DNA of 16,545 nt from Lachnospiraceae bacterium UBA1755 (lineage in GTDB: Bacteria; Bacillota; Clostridia; Lachnospirales; Lachnospiraceae), in NCBI GenBank assembly GCA_002314805.1, contig DCHJ01000013.1:5862-22406 (forward strand). Reading direction: 5' to 3'. Position numbers and translations under genes: made by a program. The notes below the pieces were generated by a model. The model made no database searches and was not told where the DNA came from. It worked only from the letters and a program-made list of their open reading frames with translations. This document shows, in pieces, positions 7,436-14,600 of the stretch; within the stretch, counting starts at the first letter, position 1, and the number at the start of each line of letters is the position of its first letter.

Positions 7436-8311
7436 ATGTACCAATTTCACAAACTCGAATCGATGTTCAGTGTTGACTACCTGGTCAATGCCTCTTCATA
7501 TCATCTGACCAGAGAATTCACAGGCATGAGTGAGACCCATGACTTCTGGGAGCTTGTCTACTGCGACAAGGGTGAAGCCGTAGTCGAAGCCGGAGGGGAT
7601 AAGTTTCTTCTGAAAGCAGGAGAAATGGTATTTCACTGTCCCGGCGAGCGCCACGACGTATACTCTCACGAAGACAGGAATGCCGACATCATCATCCTTG
7701 CGTTTACCTGCAATTCCCCGATAATGTCCGAATTCAATAAAAAGACTCTTTTCCTCGGTCCCAGAGAAAAAGCCTGCCTGACGTCCATAGTTGAAGAGGC
7801 GGCTTCCTCATATGAATACTTTGACAACGATCCCCCCTATGTGCAGCTCATAAAGAAAGAAAGCTGTCCCTTCTGCAGTGAACAGATAATAAAGGACCAG
7901 CTTCAGATGCTTCTCATATATATTGCGCGGAAAGAGCGTTATACGGATACCGTGATCAGAGAGCTGTCCTCCAACAATATGCGTCAGCATGAATATCTGG
8001 TGGAAGAAGCAAAAAAATATATCAAAGACCACCTCAATGAAAAGCTTACACTCGAAAAAGTATCAAATGCTCTGGGTATCAGTGTCTCCCTGCTCAAGCA
8101 TATATTTCATGAGCACAGCAGCGAATCGGTAATAAGCTATGTAACCAGACTTCGCATTGCAGAAGCAAAGCGCATGATACGTACCCACAATCTCAATTTC
8201 ACTCAGATCGCGGAAGCACTGGGTTATGACAATATTCACTACTTCTCTTCACAGTTTAAAAAGCAGACCGGAATGACTCCGACGGAATACTCACGGTCTG
8301 TACACAGTTAA
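7436..8311 (+). CDS. AraC-family transcriptional regulator with cupin sensor domain
   Basis: A 291-residue DNA-binding regulator. The N-terminal half is a cupin-like ligand domain (about 20-90; HDFWELVYCDKGE, LKAGEMVFHCPGERHDV). The C-terminal 100 residues are an AraC double helix-turn-helix: helix one around KLTLEKVSNALGISVSLLKH and helix two in FTQIAEALGYDNIHYFSSQF, ending with GMTPTEYSRS. The reading frame stays open for 48 codons upstream. The ATG chosen here follows GGGAGG closely; an earlier start would place the coding region over the promoter and palindrome. Its divergent position makes it the likely regulator of the deacetylase/ABC/ceramidase-like operon. The inducer is unknown. Confidence 0.92.
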   Translation: MYQFHKLESMFSVDYLVNASSYHLTREFTGMSETHDFWELVYCDKGEAVVEAGGDKFLLKAGEMVFHCPGERHDVYSHEDRNADIIILAFTCNSPIMSEFNKKTLFLGPREKACLTSIVEEAASSYEYFDNDPPYVQLIKKESCPFCSEQIIKDQLQMLLIYIARKERYTDTVIRELSSNNMRQHEYLVEEAKKYIKDHLNEKLTLEKVSNALGISVSLLKHIFHEHSSESVISYVTRLRIAEAKRMIRTHNLNFTQIAEALGYDNIHYFSSQFKKQTGMTPTEYSRSVHS

Positions 8312-8651
8312 TATTCATGGTAAACGTACACAGCGTATGCTCAAAGTAAGTGCCCATAGCTATGATTCCGGTATTTACGCACAGTGATGCCCTTGATATT
8401 TGCCTGCAGTATGCAGCATAGCTTATGCCCTCTGCTTGTCCCTTGTCCGGCGTTTTTAGTCAGATGCTGCGTTACGGCCTGTGTCCGGATCAGACCCTGC
8501 GCATTTGCAGGAGCAGCGTCATGAGTTCTCTTACATATCACCGGTTCTGTCATGACCCTGCGCATTTACAGGAACAGTAAAACAGGAACAGTCCGAAACG
8601 CACGCGTTAAAGACTGTTCCTGTTTCTTTACCGGCCAAGCAGCCGCCGGGA
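8312..8651. other. Non-coding stretch between convergent genes
   Basis: This 340-nt stretch separates two convergent genes. It contains a 24-bp direct repeat (8493-8516 and 8554-8577, two mismatches, 61 bp apart) beginning GACCCTGCGCATTT, and a strong hairpin at its right end. The only ORF (8341-8565, minus) has no ribosome site and no recognisable protein character. Confidence 0.6.
8580..8625 (-). terminator. Terminator hairpin of the isomerase-like gene, possibly bidirectional
   Basis: Arms AAACAGGAACAGTC (8580-8593) and GACTGTTCCTGTTT (8612-8625) pair perfectly over 14 bp. The 18-nt loop contains a nested AACGC/GCGTT pair. It starts 26 nt after the stop of the minus-strand gene and can also stop plus-strand read-through from the AraC gene. 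The T-tracts are short on both strands. Confidence 0.7.
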
Positions 8652-10028
8652 TTATAATGCGTATACCTTCATGCCTGTGAGCTCACCGAAAGCGATAAGT
8701 CTCTCATAAAGCTCCTCGCCGTATCCAAGGCATGCATATTCATTGTGCCAATGCTGTAAAAGCTCCTCAATATCGCACTTAGGTGTTACAAATGCATGGG
8801 GCCAGAACGGGATACCACACTCAAGCTTTCTCTTCTCAAGATCCTTTGCTGCCGGAACCTTGACCTCTGCCCTTGTCACAACAAGTGCAAACTGTCCGTT
8901 CTCTCTGCATACTCTTGCAAGTACTCCCTTGCCGGGCTTGCAGGTAAGGCTTACCGAGATACCGCCTGCTGCGCCCTCTGTCGGGATACCGTGGGTCGCA
9001 AAGGTTGCGCCGTTCTTGTCGGCAAGGCATGTCGGGCATGCGCCGTCACCTATGATCTTGATCTCAGGCTTCTTCTTGTCTATGCACTGGAAATCTCCGT
9101 AGTAGATGCTGTCACTTGACAGGTACATCACAAGGATCGATGTGAGACATGTGTTAAAATCTGACAGTGTAGATGTCGGGATACCGTCATCGAGCATCAT
9201 TGACTGTGCAAAGCAGGTTGCGCCATAGTCATCGCCGAAGCCGGGGAAGGACTGGATCGTATAGTAATCCCAGTGATTTTTCTTAACGAGCTTCTTGAGA
9301 GCAACATAGATCCTGAAGGATCTCTCTGTCTGCTCATCATCTGCCGGAAGCTCCTTAAACCTCTTCTTTACTACGTCCCATACTTCCTCAAGCTCTTTCT
9401 TTGTAACCTTTTTTGCTGTATTGATAAGATCTGTTGTATCCCTTGAGTCGATATCGATACCGAAGGTCCTCATCCACTGTGAAGGATCTGCGCATCCGCA
9501 GGTCTGACCCATTCCGCGTCCGCCCAGAGCTCCCAGGCGTGAATTGCTTATCTTATTCTTGAGTGCTGATGCATGGCAGTAGGATGTGATCCTCTCCAGA
9601 TCTGCCTTGTCCTCGTATCTTCCGTATATATAACGATAAGGAATGCCAACCTCTTCAAGAGCAGCCTTGAGTACAAGCCCGCCTACAGGTCTCCAGCCCT
9701 GTGATCCCGGATATGTCCATACTATGATAGCCTTGCCTGTCTTTGCAAACTCACGGATAGCACCGATCATCTCACCTGCCCAGATCCATGTTCCCGAGAA
9801 AAGGATCATAGCATCAACTGTATCATCCTTTACGAGGGGAAGAATGACCTTGTTGGCATCCTCTCTGTCAACCACGATAAGATCGTTTTCAACAAGCTCA
9901 AGACCTTCCTTCTTGAGTGCCTTCTTGCAGTTAGCGATGATCTTCTCATCGATGAACGGCTGTCCCATAGGATCATCAACACCCCTGTGAGTTCCGTATA
10001 CAACAAATCCAACCTTTGGCTTTAACAT
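8652..10028 (-). CDS. L-fucose/L-arabinose isomerase family protein
   Basis: A 458-residue cytoplasmic protein of the COG2407 aldose-ketose isomerase family. The N-terminal Rossmann-like part (VGFVVYGTHRG; AMILFSGTWIWAGEM) and the C-terminal fucose-isomerase-like barrel are present. Asp290 in TLSDFNTCLT sits where FucI has the metal ligand D361 (ENDSLNG), and His411 in PFWPHAF corresponds to the C-terminal catalytic His. The other metal ligand, a Glu in known enzymes, cannot be placed: the region reads QSFPGFGDDYG and STLSD where I would expect acidic CEAD-like residues. The chemistry may therefore differ from classical isomerases. The start with GGAGGAAAAG is preferred over an ATG 54 nt upstream. 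It is transcribed away from the PocR-type regulator, its likely controller. The sugar is unknown. Confidence 0.8.
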   Translation of the reverse strand: MLKPKVGFVVYGTHRGVDDPMGQPFIDEKIIANCKKALKKEGLELVENDLIVVDREDANKVILPLVKDDTVDAMILFSGTWIWAGEMIGAIREFAKTGKAIIVWTYPGSQGWRPVGGLVLKAALEEVGIPYRYIYGRYEDKADLERITSYCHASALKNKISNSRLGALGGRGMGQTCGCADPSQWMRTFGIDIDSRDTTDLINTAKKVTKKELEEVWDVVKKRFKELPADDEQTERSFRIYVALKKLVKKNHWDYYTIQSFPGFGDDYGATCFAQSMMLDDGIPTSTLSDFNTCLTSILVMYLSSDSIYYGDFQCIDKKKPEIKIIGDGACPTCLADKNGATFATHGIPTEGAAGGISVSLTCKPGKGVLARVCRENGQFALVVTRAEVKVPAAKDLEKRKLECGIPFWPHAFVTPKCDIEELLQHWHNEYACLGYGEELYERLIAFGELTGMKVYAL

Positions 10029-10053
10029 TGCTTTTCCTCCTGTTTCTTTTATA

Positions 10054-10070
10054 TGTCGGCTGTACCGACA
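10054..10070 (-). promoter_or_regulatory. Inverted repeat in the leader of the isomerase-like gene
   Basis: TGTCGG (10054-10059) and CCGACA (10065-10070) form 6-bp perfect arms around 5 nt, between the -10 box and the start codon. It could be a leader hairpin or a repressor site. Confidence 0.4.
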
Positions 10071-10088
10071 ATCAATCATCAACTACCG

Positions 10089-10150
10089 ATTATATCTTAT
10101 ATTCCTATTGTGCAATAATATAGAAATTTCTGTGCAGTTATTAGCACAAT
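10089..10150. promoter_or_regulatory. Divergent promoter region with AraC-like operator half-sites
   Basis: Two direct half-sites, TGTGCAATAAT (10109-10119) and TGTGCAGTTAT (10131-10141), start 22 bp apart, about two helical turns, the spacing typical of AraC-family operators. An inverted third copy, GCACAAT (10144-10150), mirrors ATTGTGC at 10107-10113. A minus-strand -10 box, TATAAT, lies at 10089-10094, so the first half-site overlaps the -35 position of the isomerase-like gene, as for an activator. No clear -10/-35 pair was found for the plus-strand regulator. Confidence 0.55.
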
Positions 10151-10207
10151 ATTCTTTTTTGCAATTTTATCCTATTTTTTAAGACCTGCCTATGGTAGTA
10201 TTTCCTT

Positions 10208-11068
10208 ATGCAGTATTCCTTCGATCACAAAATTATGACGGAGCTTCTCAACAATTTTTATGACCTGACCAAAGCCAGGTACTGTTTGTATGATACGAAG
10301 GGGACTGTGATATGCTCCTGCGGCAGCCAGACCGGCTTCTGTGATCTGGTCACCCGTCTCAAAAGAAACGGGCGCATCCTGTGCCAGGAGGATGACATGA
10401 AGAACATGGCAGTGGCATCTACTGACCAAAAGATGATGGAGCCCTATGTATACCGCTGCTTCTGCGGCATCATCAATGTCATAATCCCCATCAGATATGA
10501 CTCTGATGTCTGCGCATATCTCGTCTTCGGACAGATACTTGACGAGAACAGCATTGACAGGCAATGGGAAGTCACGTGCAAGGCACTGTCATGGCTGAAG
10601 CCACATGAACTTGACAGGCTGAAGGATGCTTTCCATGCGCTCCCGCGTTATTCCCTAAGACAGATATTAAGCTGTGCCAGGATAGTTGAAACCTGTACAT
10701 CCTACATGTATACGAAGGGATCATTCTCGAGATCGCAGCTGTCTGAAGACGAGCTTTTAAAGGCCATCATTCACAGAGATTTTGCCAAGCCTCTCACTCT
10801 TGACACCATCGCCGCAGAAATGAACGTCAGTAAATCCAAGCTCTGCAGCATTGCTTCGAGACAGGGTACCACGATCATTTCCATGCTCAATGAGTACCGC
10901 ATGCGGATCGCTTCGGAAAATCTCACGGAGTCAAACCGGTCCGTTTCGGGTATTGCTCAGGAAGTGGGATTTAATGACTACAATTACTTTACAAGGCTTT
11001 TTAAGAAGCAGTTCGGGGTAAGCCCGAGAGAATACAGGAAACAGTACAAGACACAGTCCGACCTGTAA
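10208..11068 (+). CDS. AraC-family regulator with PocR sensor domain
   Basis: A 286-residue transcription factor. Residues 1 to about 155 match the PocR ligand-binding domain: LLNNFYDLTKARYCLYD, then spaced cysteines C45, C59 and the YRCFCG pair C84/C86, followed by VIIPIRY and YLVFGQI. The domain is known from the propanediol/cobalamin regulator PocR and is thought to bind small hydrocarbon-type or polyol ligands. The C-terminal part (about 180-284) is a standard AraC double HTH (LTLDTIAAEMNVSKSKL; GIAQEVGFNDYNYFTRLFK; GVSPREYRK). The start codon has no clear Shine-Dalgarno, so expression may be low. The gene is 44 nt before the amidohydrolase and divergent from the isomerase-like gene; it probably controls both. 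Confidence 0.9.
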   Translation: MQYSFDHKIMTELLNNFYDLTKARYCLYDTKGTVICSCGSQTGFCDLVTRLKRNGRILCQEDDMKNMAVASTDQKMMEPYVYRCFCGIINVIIPIRYDSDVCAYLVFGQILDENSIDRQWEVTCKALSWLKPHELDRLKDAFHALPRYSLRQILSCARIVETCTSYMYTKGSFSRSQLSEDELLKAIIHRDFAKPLTLDTIAAEMNVSKSKLCSIASRQGTTIISMLNEYRMRIASENLTESNRSVSGIAQEVGFNDYNYFTRLFKKQFGVSPREYRKQYKTQSDL

Positions 11069-11112
11069 AAGCAGTATACAGGCTGACCTGTGAAAAAATA
11101 ATGGAGGTCATT

Positions 11113-12156
11113 ATGATAGTCGATATCAAGGATTACCAGCCGACAGATATGCTCCGCGTGGAGGAGCATGATGTTCGCAGCGCAAAATTTCCGGTCATAG
11201 ACATACATTCACACTGGGGCCCGATCCTGCTCGGGAAGGACTTCGCGTCCAAGTATGACACAGGTGCTGTGGCCGACAGTCTCAGAAACTACAATATCTC
11301 TAAGATATTCAATCTGGACCTGGTATGGGATGAGGGACTTGAGCAGATGCAGCAAAAGCTTGAGGGATACCAGGATTACGTGATCACATGTCCCTCGGTA
11401 GACTATTCAAGACTTGACGAGCCCGGCTTTCCGGAATATGTGGATGAATATTTCAGAAAGTATAAGGAGTCGGGAATAAAGGCCATTAAGCTGTGGAAGG
11501 ATATGACACTCTATCTCAAAGACAAAAGCGGCAGCTTCGTACGGCTCGACGACCGCAGGTACGACCCGCTCTTTACATGTGCGGGAAAATACTCTCTCCC
11601 CATCATAATACATATCGGAGATCCGCATTGCCTGTTCACTCCGGTTGACGCGCACAACGAATACTATGATCTCCTCTGCGACCATCCCGAGTGGGTATTT
11701 ACCGGTGATGAATATTTTACATTTGATGAGCATATGGAAATGCAGGAAAATGTCATCGCATCACATCCCGATACTACCTTCATAATCGCCCACGTGGGTT
11801 CCTGCGGTGAGGACCTCGGCAGAGTTGATGCTATGATGGATAAGTATCCCAACATGTACATCGACATCGCTGCACGCATTTCAGAGATCGGACGTCAGCC
11901 ATATACAGCACGTAAGTTCTTCATGAAGCATCAGGACCGTATCCTGTTCGGTACTGACTTCGAAGCAAACCAGGATCCGGCAATATTCTACCCGCCGTAT
12001 TTCAGATTTCTGGAGACATGGGACGAATACTTTGATTACATGGGCGCTCCGCGCAACCATGATTACGGTCACTGGAAGATCTACGGCATCGGTCTTCCTG
12101 ACGAGGTCCTCAGAAAAGTGTACAGCGAAAACGCTGTCAGAGTATTCGGGCTCTGA
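11113..12156 (+). CDS. Amidohydrolase-2 family metal-dependent hydrolase
   Basis: A 347-residue TIM-barrel enzyme of family PF04909, which includes lactonases, decarboxylases and some hydratases. Metal-site residues are visible in order: DIHSHWG (H32, H34), IIIHIGDP (H167), IIAHVGS (H227) and ILFGTDF (D282). There is no signal peptide. An ATG 12 nt earlier overlaps the ribosome site itself; GGAGGTCATT places the start at 11113. It shares a transcript with the PocR-type regulator and faces the isomerase-like gene, so it probably acts in the same pathway, for example on a sugar lactone or a cyclic intermediate. That role is inference. A hairpin terminator follows about 65 nt after the stop. Confidence 0.86.
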   Translation: MIVDIKDYQPTDMLRVEEHDVRSAKFPVIDIHSHWGPILLGKDFASKYDTGAVADSLRNYNISKIFNLDLVWDEGLEQMQQKLEGYQDYVITCPSVDYSRLDEPGFPEYVDEYFRKYKESGIKAIKLWKDMTLYLKDKSGSFVRLDDRRYDPLFTCAGKYSLPIIIHIGDPHCLFTPVDAHNEYYDLLCDHPEWVFTGDEYFTFDEHMEMQENVIASHPDTTFIIAHVGSCGEDLGRVDAMMDKYPNMYIDIAARISEIGRQPYTARKFFMKHQDRILFGTDFEANQDPAIFYPPYFRFLETWDEYFDYMGAPRNHDYGHWKIYGIGLPDEVLRKVYSENAVRVFGL

Positions 12157-12475
12157 TGGCATACCGTATCGGCGGTATATCGCCGCAGGGATAACATCAG
12201 CCAAAATCTCATAAAACAATTAAGAACTGCGGGTGTGAAAGCCTGCAGTTCTTTCTGTTCTGAATGATCCTTCCGTCCTTAAATCCGATCCTTTTTGTCA
12301 GCTATGCCTTTTTGATATTTCTTCCATTGCATGGCTCTGCCTCTTATACCGATATGCCTGTGCGAAGCTCTGCTTTTTGCAGCCATACCCTGTTGTCAGT
12401 TATTCTTAGGGCTGCCTTTTGATGCTTCTTCCGTTGCATGGCTCTGACCCTTTGTCGGCTCGGTACATCCTGCCT
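12157..12475. other. Non-coding stretch with an imperfect direct repeat
   Basis: These 319 nt separate two convergent genes. They contain the terminator at 12222 and then two imperfect copies of a 33-34-nt element (12306-12339 and 12414-12446; one indel and three substitutions) that share GTTGCATGGCTCTG or ATTGCATGGCTCTG, each preceded by a TTGTCAG at 12296 and 12393. No plausible gene was seen. Confidence 0.55.
12222..12260 (+). terminator. Rho-independent terminator after the amidohydrolase
   Basis: AAGAACTGCGGG (12222-12233) pairs with CCTGCAGTTCTT (12242-12253) over 12 bp, with one G-T pair and an 8-nt loop, followed by the T-rich TCTGTTCT. It would end the regulator-amidohydrolase transcript. 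Confidence 0.75.
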
Positions 12476-13537
12476 CTACATATATTTTGCCACTATGGCA
12501 TGCATCATATCCCACTTTTTCTCAATATCGGAAACCAGCTTGAACTGAGTACGGGCACGGTCCAGATTATGTCCTTCACGGTGGATGGCGAAATAATTAT
12601 CACCGTCCAGATGATCCGTAAGGAATCTGAGGCCGAGCTCCAGCGCGATGATCTTTACACCCATCGGCATCATCTCTTTTTCTCTCCGCGTGAGATCCGG
12701 GCACGCCTCAATGAACCCCCTTGTAAATGCCTCAAACATTTCCAGGCTCATCTCCATTTTAGAGAGATCCTTCTCATCCTCATCAGCAGTAGCAGCACCG
12801 CACCGAACCGCATCCCCGTAATCATAAAGACTGAGTCCCGGCATGACCGTATCAAGATCAAGAAGAGCCAGAGGTCTGCGGGTCACCTTGTCAAAGCGGA
12901 CATTATTGAGCTTGGTATCGTTATGTGTGACTCTGAGCGGGAGCAGCCCTTCACGCAGCTGGCCTGTCAGCACATCTGCCAGTTCCTCTCTCTCCAGGGC
13001 AAACTGTATCTCGGCAAGAGCGGTCTTATTCCTGTCCATCCTGTCTGCCCTGTATACTTCATGAAATTTCCTGTACCTGTCTGCGGTATTATGAAAATCC
13101 GGAATAGTCTCATGAAGCGATGACGCATCAAATCCGGAAAGCCGCTGCTGAAAATCTCCGAATGCCAGAGCTGCATTATAAAAATCCTCCGGAGTTTCGG
13201 AAACCTGAAAGCATATGCCTTCAATATAGTCCATGATCCGCCAGTATTCCCCGTTATACTCTGTATAGCTGCTGCCGTCTTTGGTACCGATAAACCGCAG
13301 GACAGTTCCGGGTTCAGAGTCCTTCTGAAGAAACTTTGTAACCGAAATGATATTTTCCATCAATGCGGCAACATCTCTGAAAACGTGATCGTTGATCTTC
13401 TGAAGTATATATTTGTGTCCTGTATCTGTGATGACAAGGAATGTCCTGTTAATATGTCCTGCACCATAAGGGGCACACTCGATTGGTGTGCCCTCTATAG
13501 CGAATCTGTCAATAACATTTAAAATGTCTTTATCCAT
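12476..13537 (-). CDS. N-acetylhexosamine 1-kinase-like sugar kinase (NahK family)
   Basis: A 353-residue kinase of the aminoglycoside-phosphotransferase fold. The signature THNDTKLNNVRFD (204-216, catalytic Asp207) and LLDLDTVMPGLSLYDYGD (225-242, Asp227/Asp229) closely match bifidobacterial NahK as I recall it, whose length is almost the same (about 359). NahK phosphorylates the anomeric carbon of GlcNAc/GalNAc with ATP. The N-terminal lobe has GAGHINRTFLV and YILQKIN. The start lies 17 nt after the stop of the NagB-like gene and has a poor ribosome site, so translation is probably coupled. Whether it still prefers N-acetylhexosamines is unknown, but an amino-sugar pathway is the simplest reading of the pair. 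Confidence 0.85.
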   Translation of the reverse strand: MDKDILNVIDRFAIEGTPIECAPYGAGHINRTFLVITDTGHKYILQKINDHVFRDVAALMENIISVTKFLQKDSEPGTVLRFIGTKDGSSYTEYNGEYWRIMDYIEGICFQVSETPEDFYNAALAFGDFQQRLSGFDASSLHETIPDFHNTADRYRKFHEVYRADRMDRNKTALAEIQFALEREELADVLTGQLREGLLPLRVTHNDTKLNNVRFDKVTRRPLALLDLDTVMPGLSLYDYGDAVRCGAATADEDEKDLSKMEMSLEMFEAFTRGFIEACPDLTRREKEMMPMGVKIIALELGLRFLTDHLDGDNYFAIHREGHNLDRARTQFKLVSDIEKKWDMMHAIVAKYM

Positions 13538-13554
13538 CTTCGAAATCTATGAAA

Positions 13555-14505
13555 TTAGTTTGCATCCGGGCAAAGTGGGCCTGCGAGCTTATCCATGAAG
13601 AAGAGCTTGCCCGGCATTGTCGGGATACGTGATGATGTTACAGCCTTACACGGACCATATCTGAGTGTCATCCAGAAGCTCATGCCCTGCCACTGCATTC
13701 CACGTCCGAGGATACCGTCAGCTCCACCGATGCAGTAATCTGAACCGAATATGATAGCCGGTCCGATCGTATTTGCGAAGCAAGGGATAAGCGGCCATGA
13801 TGAATTGAATGATGTGATAGCATTCTGCTCGATCGTGAACGGATGAAGTCTTGCACCGATCCTGTATGGCTGTGCCAGCCACTCCTTCTCTGACTTGAAC
13901 TCATCAGCGAAATGCGGCTCCCAGAATGCGATATGGCACATACGTCCGATACCGTATACCATTACCTGCTTAGCTCCTTCTTTCTTAAGCTTAGCGATCT
14001 TTGCAGGATATGTAGGAAGGTTTTCTTTTGTTGCGAAGTTTCTCTGCTTCTCAGGTACTGTAAGCTTTCCAAGAGGTCCGTAGAACGCCTGAACCATAGC
14101 ATTCGTGAATGCTGCCGGATCATTTGCGGGAAGTGTATTGCCGTCTGCATCAGACCACTCATCCATATTGAATCCGTAAACATGCTTGCAGTCGATGCCA
14201 AGCTTCTTAATGAAATATACTGCCCACTTGTACATTCCCATAGGTCCTACCGGAAGGATAAGGATAAGCTTTCTGCCGGCTTCCTTTGTCTCCTTGATCT
14301 GCATTGCGATCTCAAAGCCCATGTATGCACCGAACTCTTCGAGATTTGTGCACATAACAGGCTCAAAGCCTTTGTTCCAGAATTTCTGACGATCAAATAC
14401 AGTCTTAGGATCATTGCTTACGCACTTTTCAATTTTCTCAATATCCCAGCCTTTTGGAAATACCTCTGAGAAATAAGAACCCTGAAGGGTATCAATCATG
14501 TTCAT
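13555..14505 (-). CDS. NagB-like sugar-phosphate isomerase/deaminase homologue with altered active site
   Basis: A 316-residue member of the glucosamine-6-phosphate deaminase/6-phosphogluconolactonase superfamily. Conserved blocks are GFNMDEW (D115/E116, equivalent to E. coli NagB D72/E73) and GIGRMCHIAFWEP (185-197; H191 and E196 equivalent to H143 and E148). In the second block the family's Asp (GNDGHIAFNEP, D141) is replaced by Met189 and the next Gly by Cys190. The phosphate loop, normally LPTGxTP, reads LPVGPMG. It is also longer than the roughly 240-266 residues of NagB. The ATG chosen follows AGGAGGAAATGTT; an ATG 48 nt upstream gives an unlikely hydrophobic leader. A promoter is visible upstream, and the gene forms a pair with the NahK-like kinase. 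The reaction should not be assumed to be GlcN6P deamination. Confidence 0.82.
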   Translation of the reverse strand: MNMIDTLQGSYFSEVFPKGWDIEKIEKCVSNDPKTVFDRQKFWNKGFEPVMCTNLEEFGAYMGFEIAMQIKETKEAGRKLILILPVGPMGMYKWAVYFIKKLGIDCKHVYGFNMDEWSDADGNTLPANDPAAFTNAMVQAFYGPLGKLTVPEKQRNFATKENLPTYPAKIAKLKKEGAKQVMVYGIGRMCHIAFWEPHFADEFKSEKEWLAQPYRIGARLHPFTIEQNAITSFNSSWPLIPCFANTIGPAIIFGSDYCIGGADGILGRGMQWQGMSFWMTLRYGPCKAVTSSRIPTMPGKLFFMDKLAGPLCPDAN

Positions 14506-14543
14506 AACATTTCCTCCTAGAATTGTTAAAAATACTATCGTTA

Positions 14544-14572
14544 GATATATCACAATATACCCGAACTGTCAA
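14544..14572 (-). promoter_or_regulatory. Promoter of the NagB-like/NahK-like pair
   Basis: Minus-strand consensus TTGACA (14567-14572), 17-bp spacer, TATATC (14544-14549). It lies in the gap after the MATE gene and about 40 nt before the start codon, so the pair can be transcribed independently of the exporter. Confidence 0.65.
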
Positions 14573-14600
14573 AGTATTATCGGAAAAAGGTTAAACAGCT

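Noticed and set aside
8341..8565. 74-aa minus-strand ORF in the convergent spacer
   Set aside because: Overlaps the 24-bp direct repeat, lacks a ribosome site and has no recognisable features.
12419..13123. 234-aa plus-strand ORF opposite the NahK-like kinase
   Set aside because: Shadow of the kinase gene, which carries an intact HNDTKLNN/DLDT signature on the minus strand.
13912..14469. 185-aa plus-strand ORF opposite the NagB-like gene
   Set aside because: No start signal and no protein family resemblance; antisense shadow.
14554..14600. Terminator after the MATE gene
   Set aside because: No stable GC stem with a T-run was found; the segment is better explained by the promoter of the next gene.
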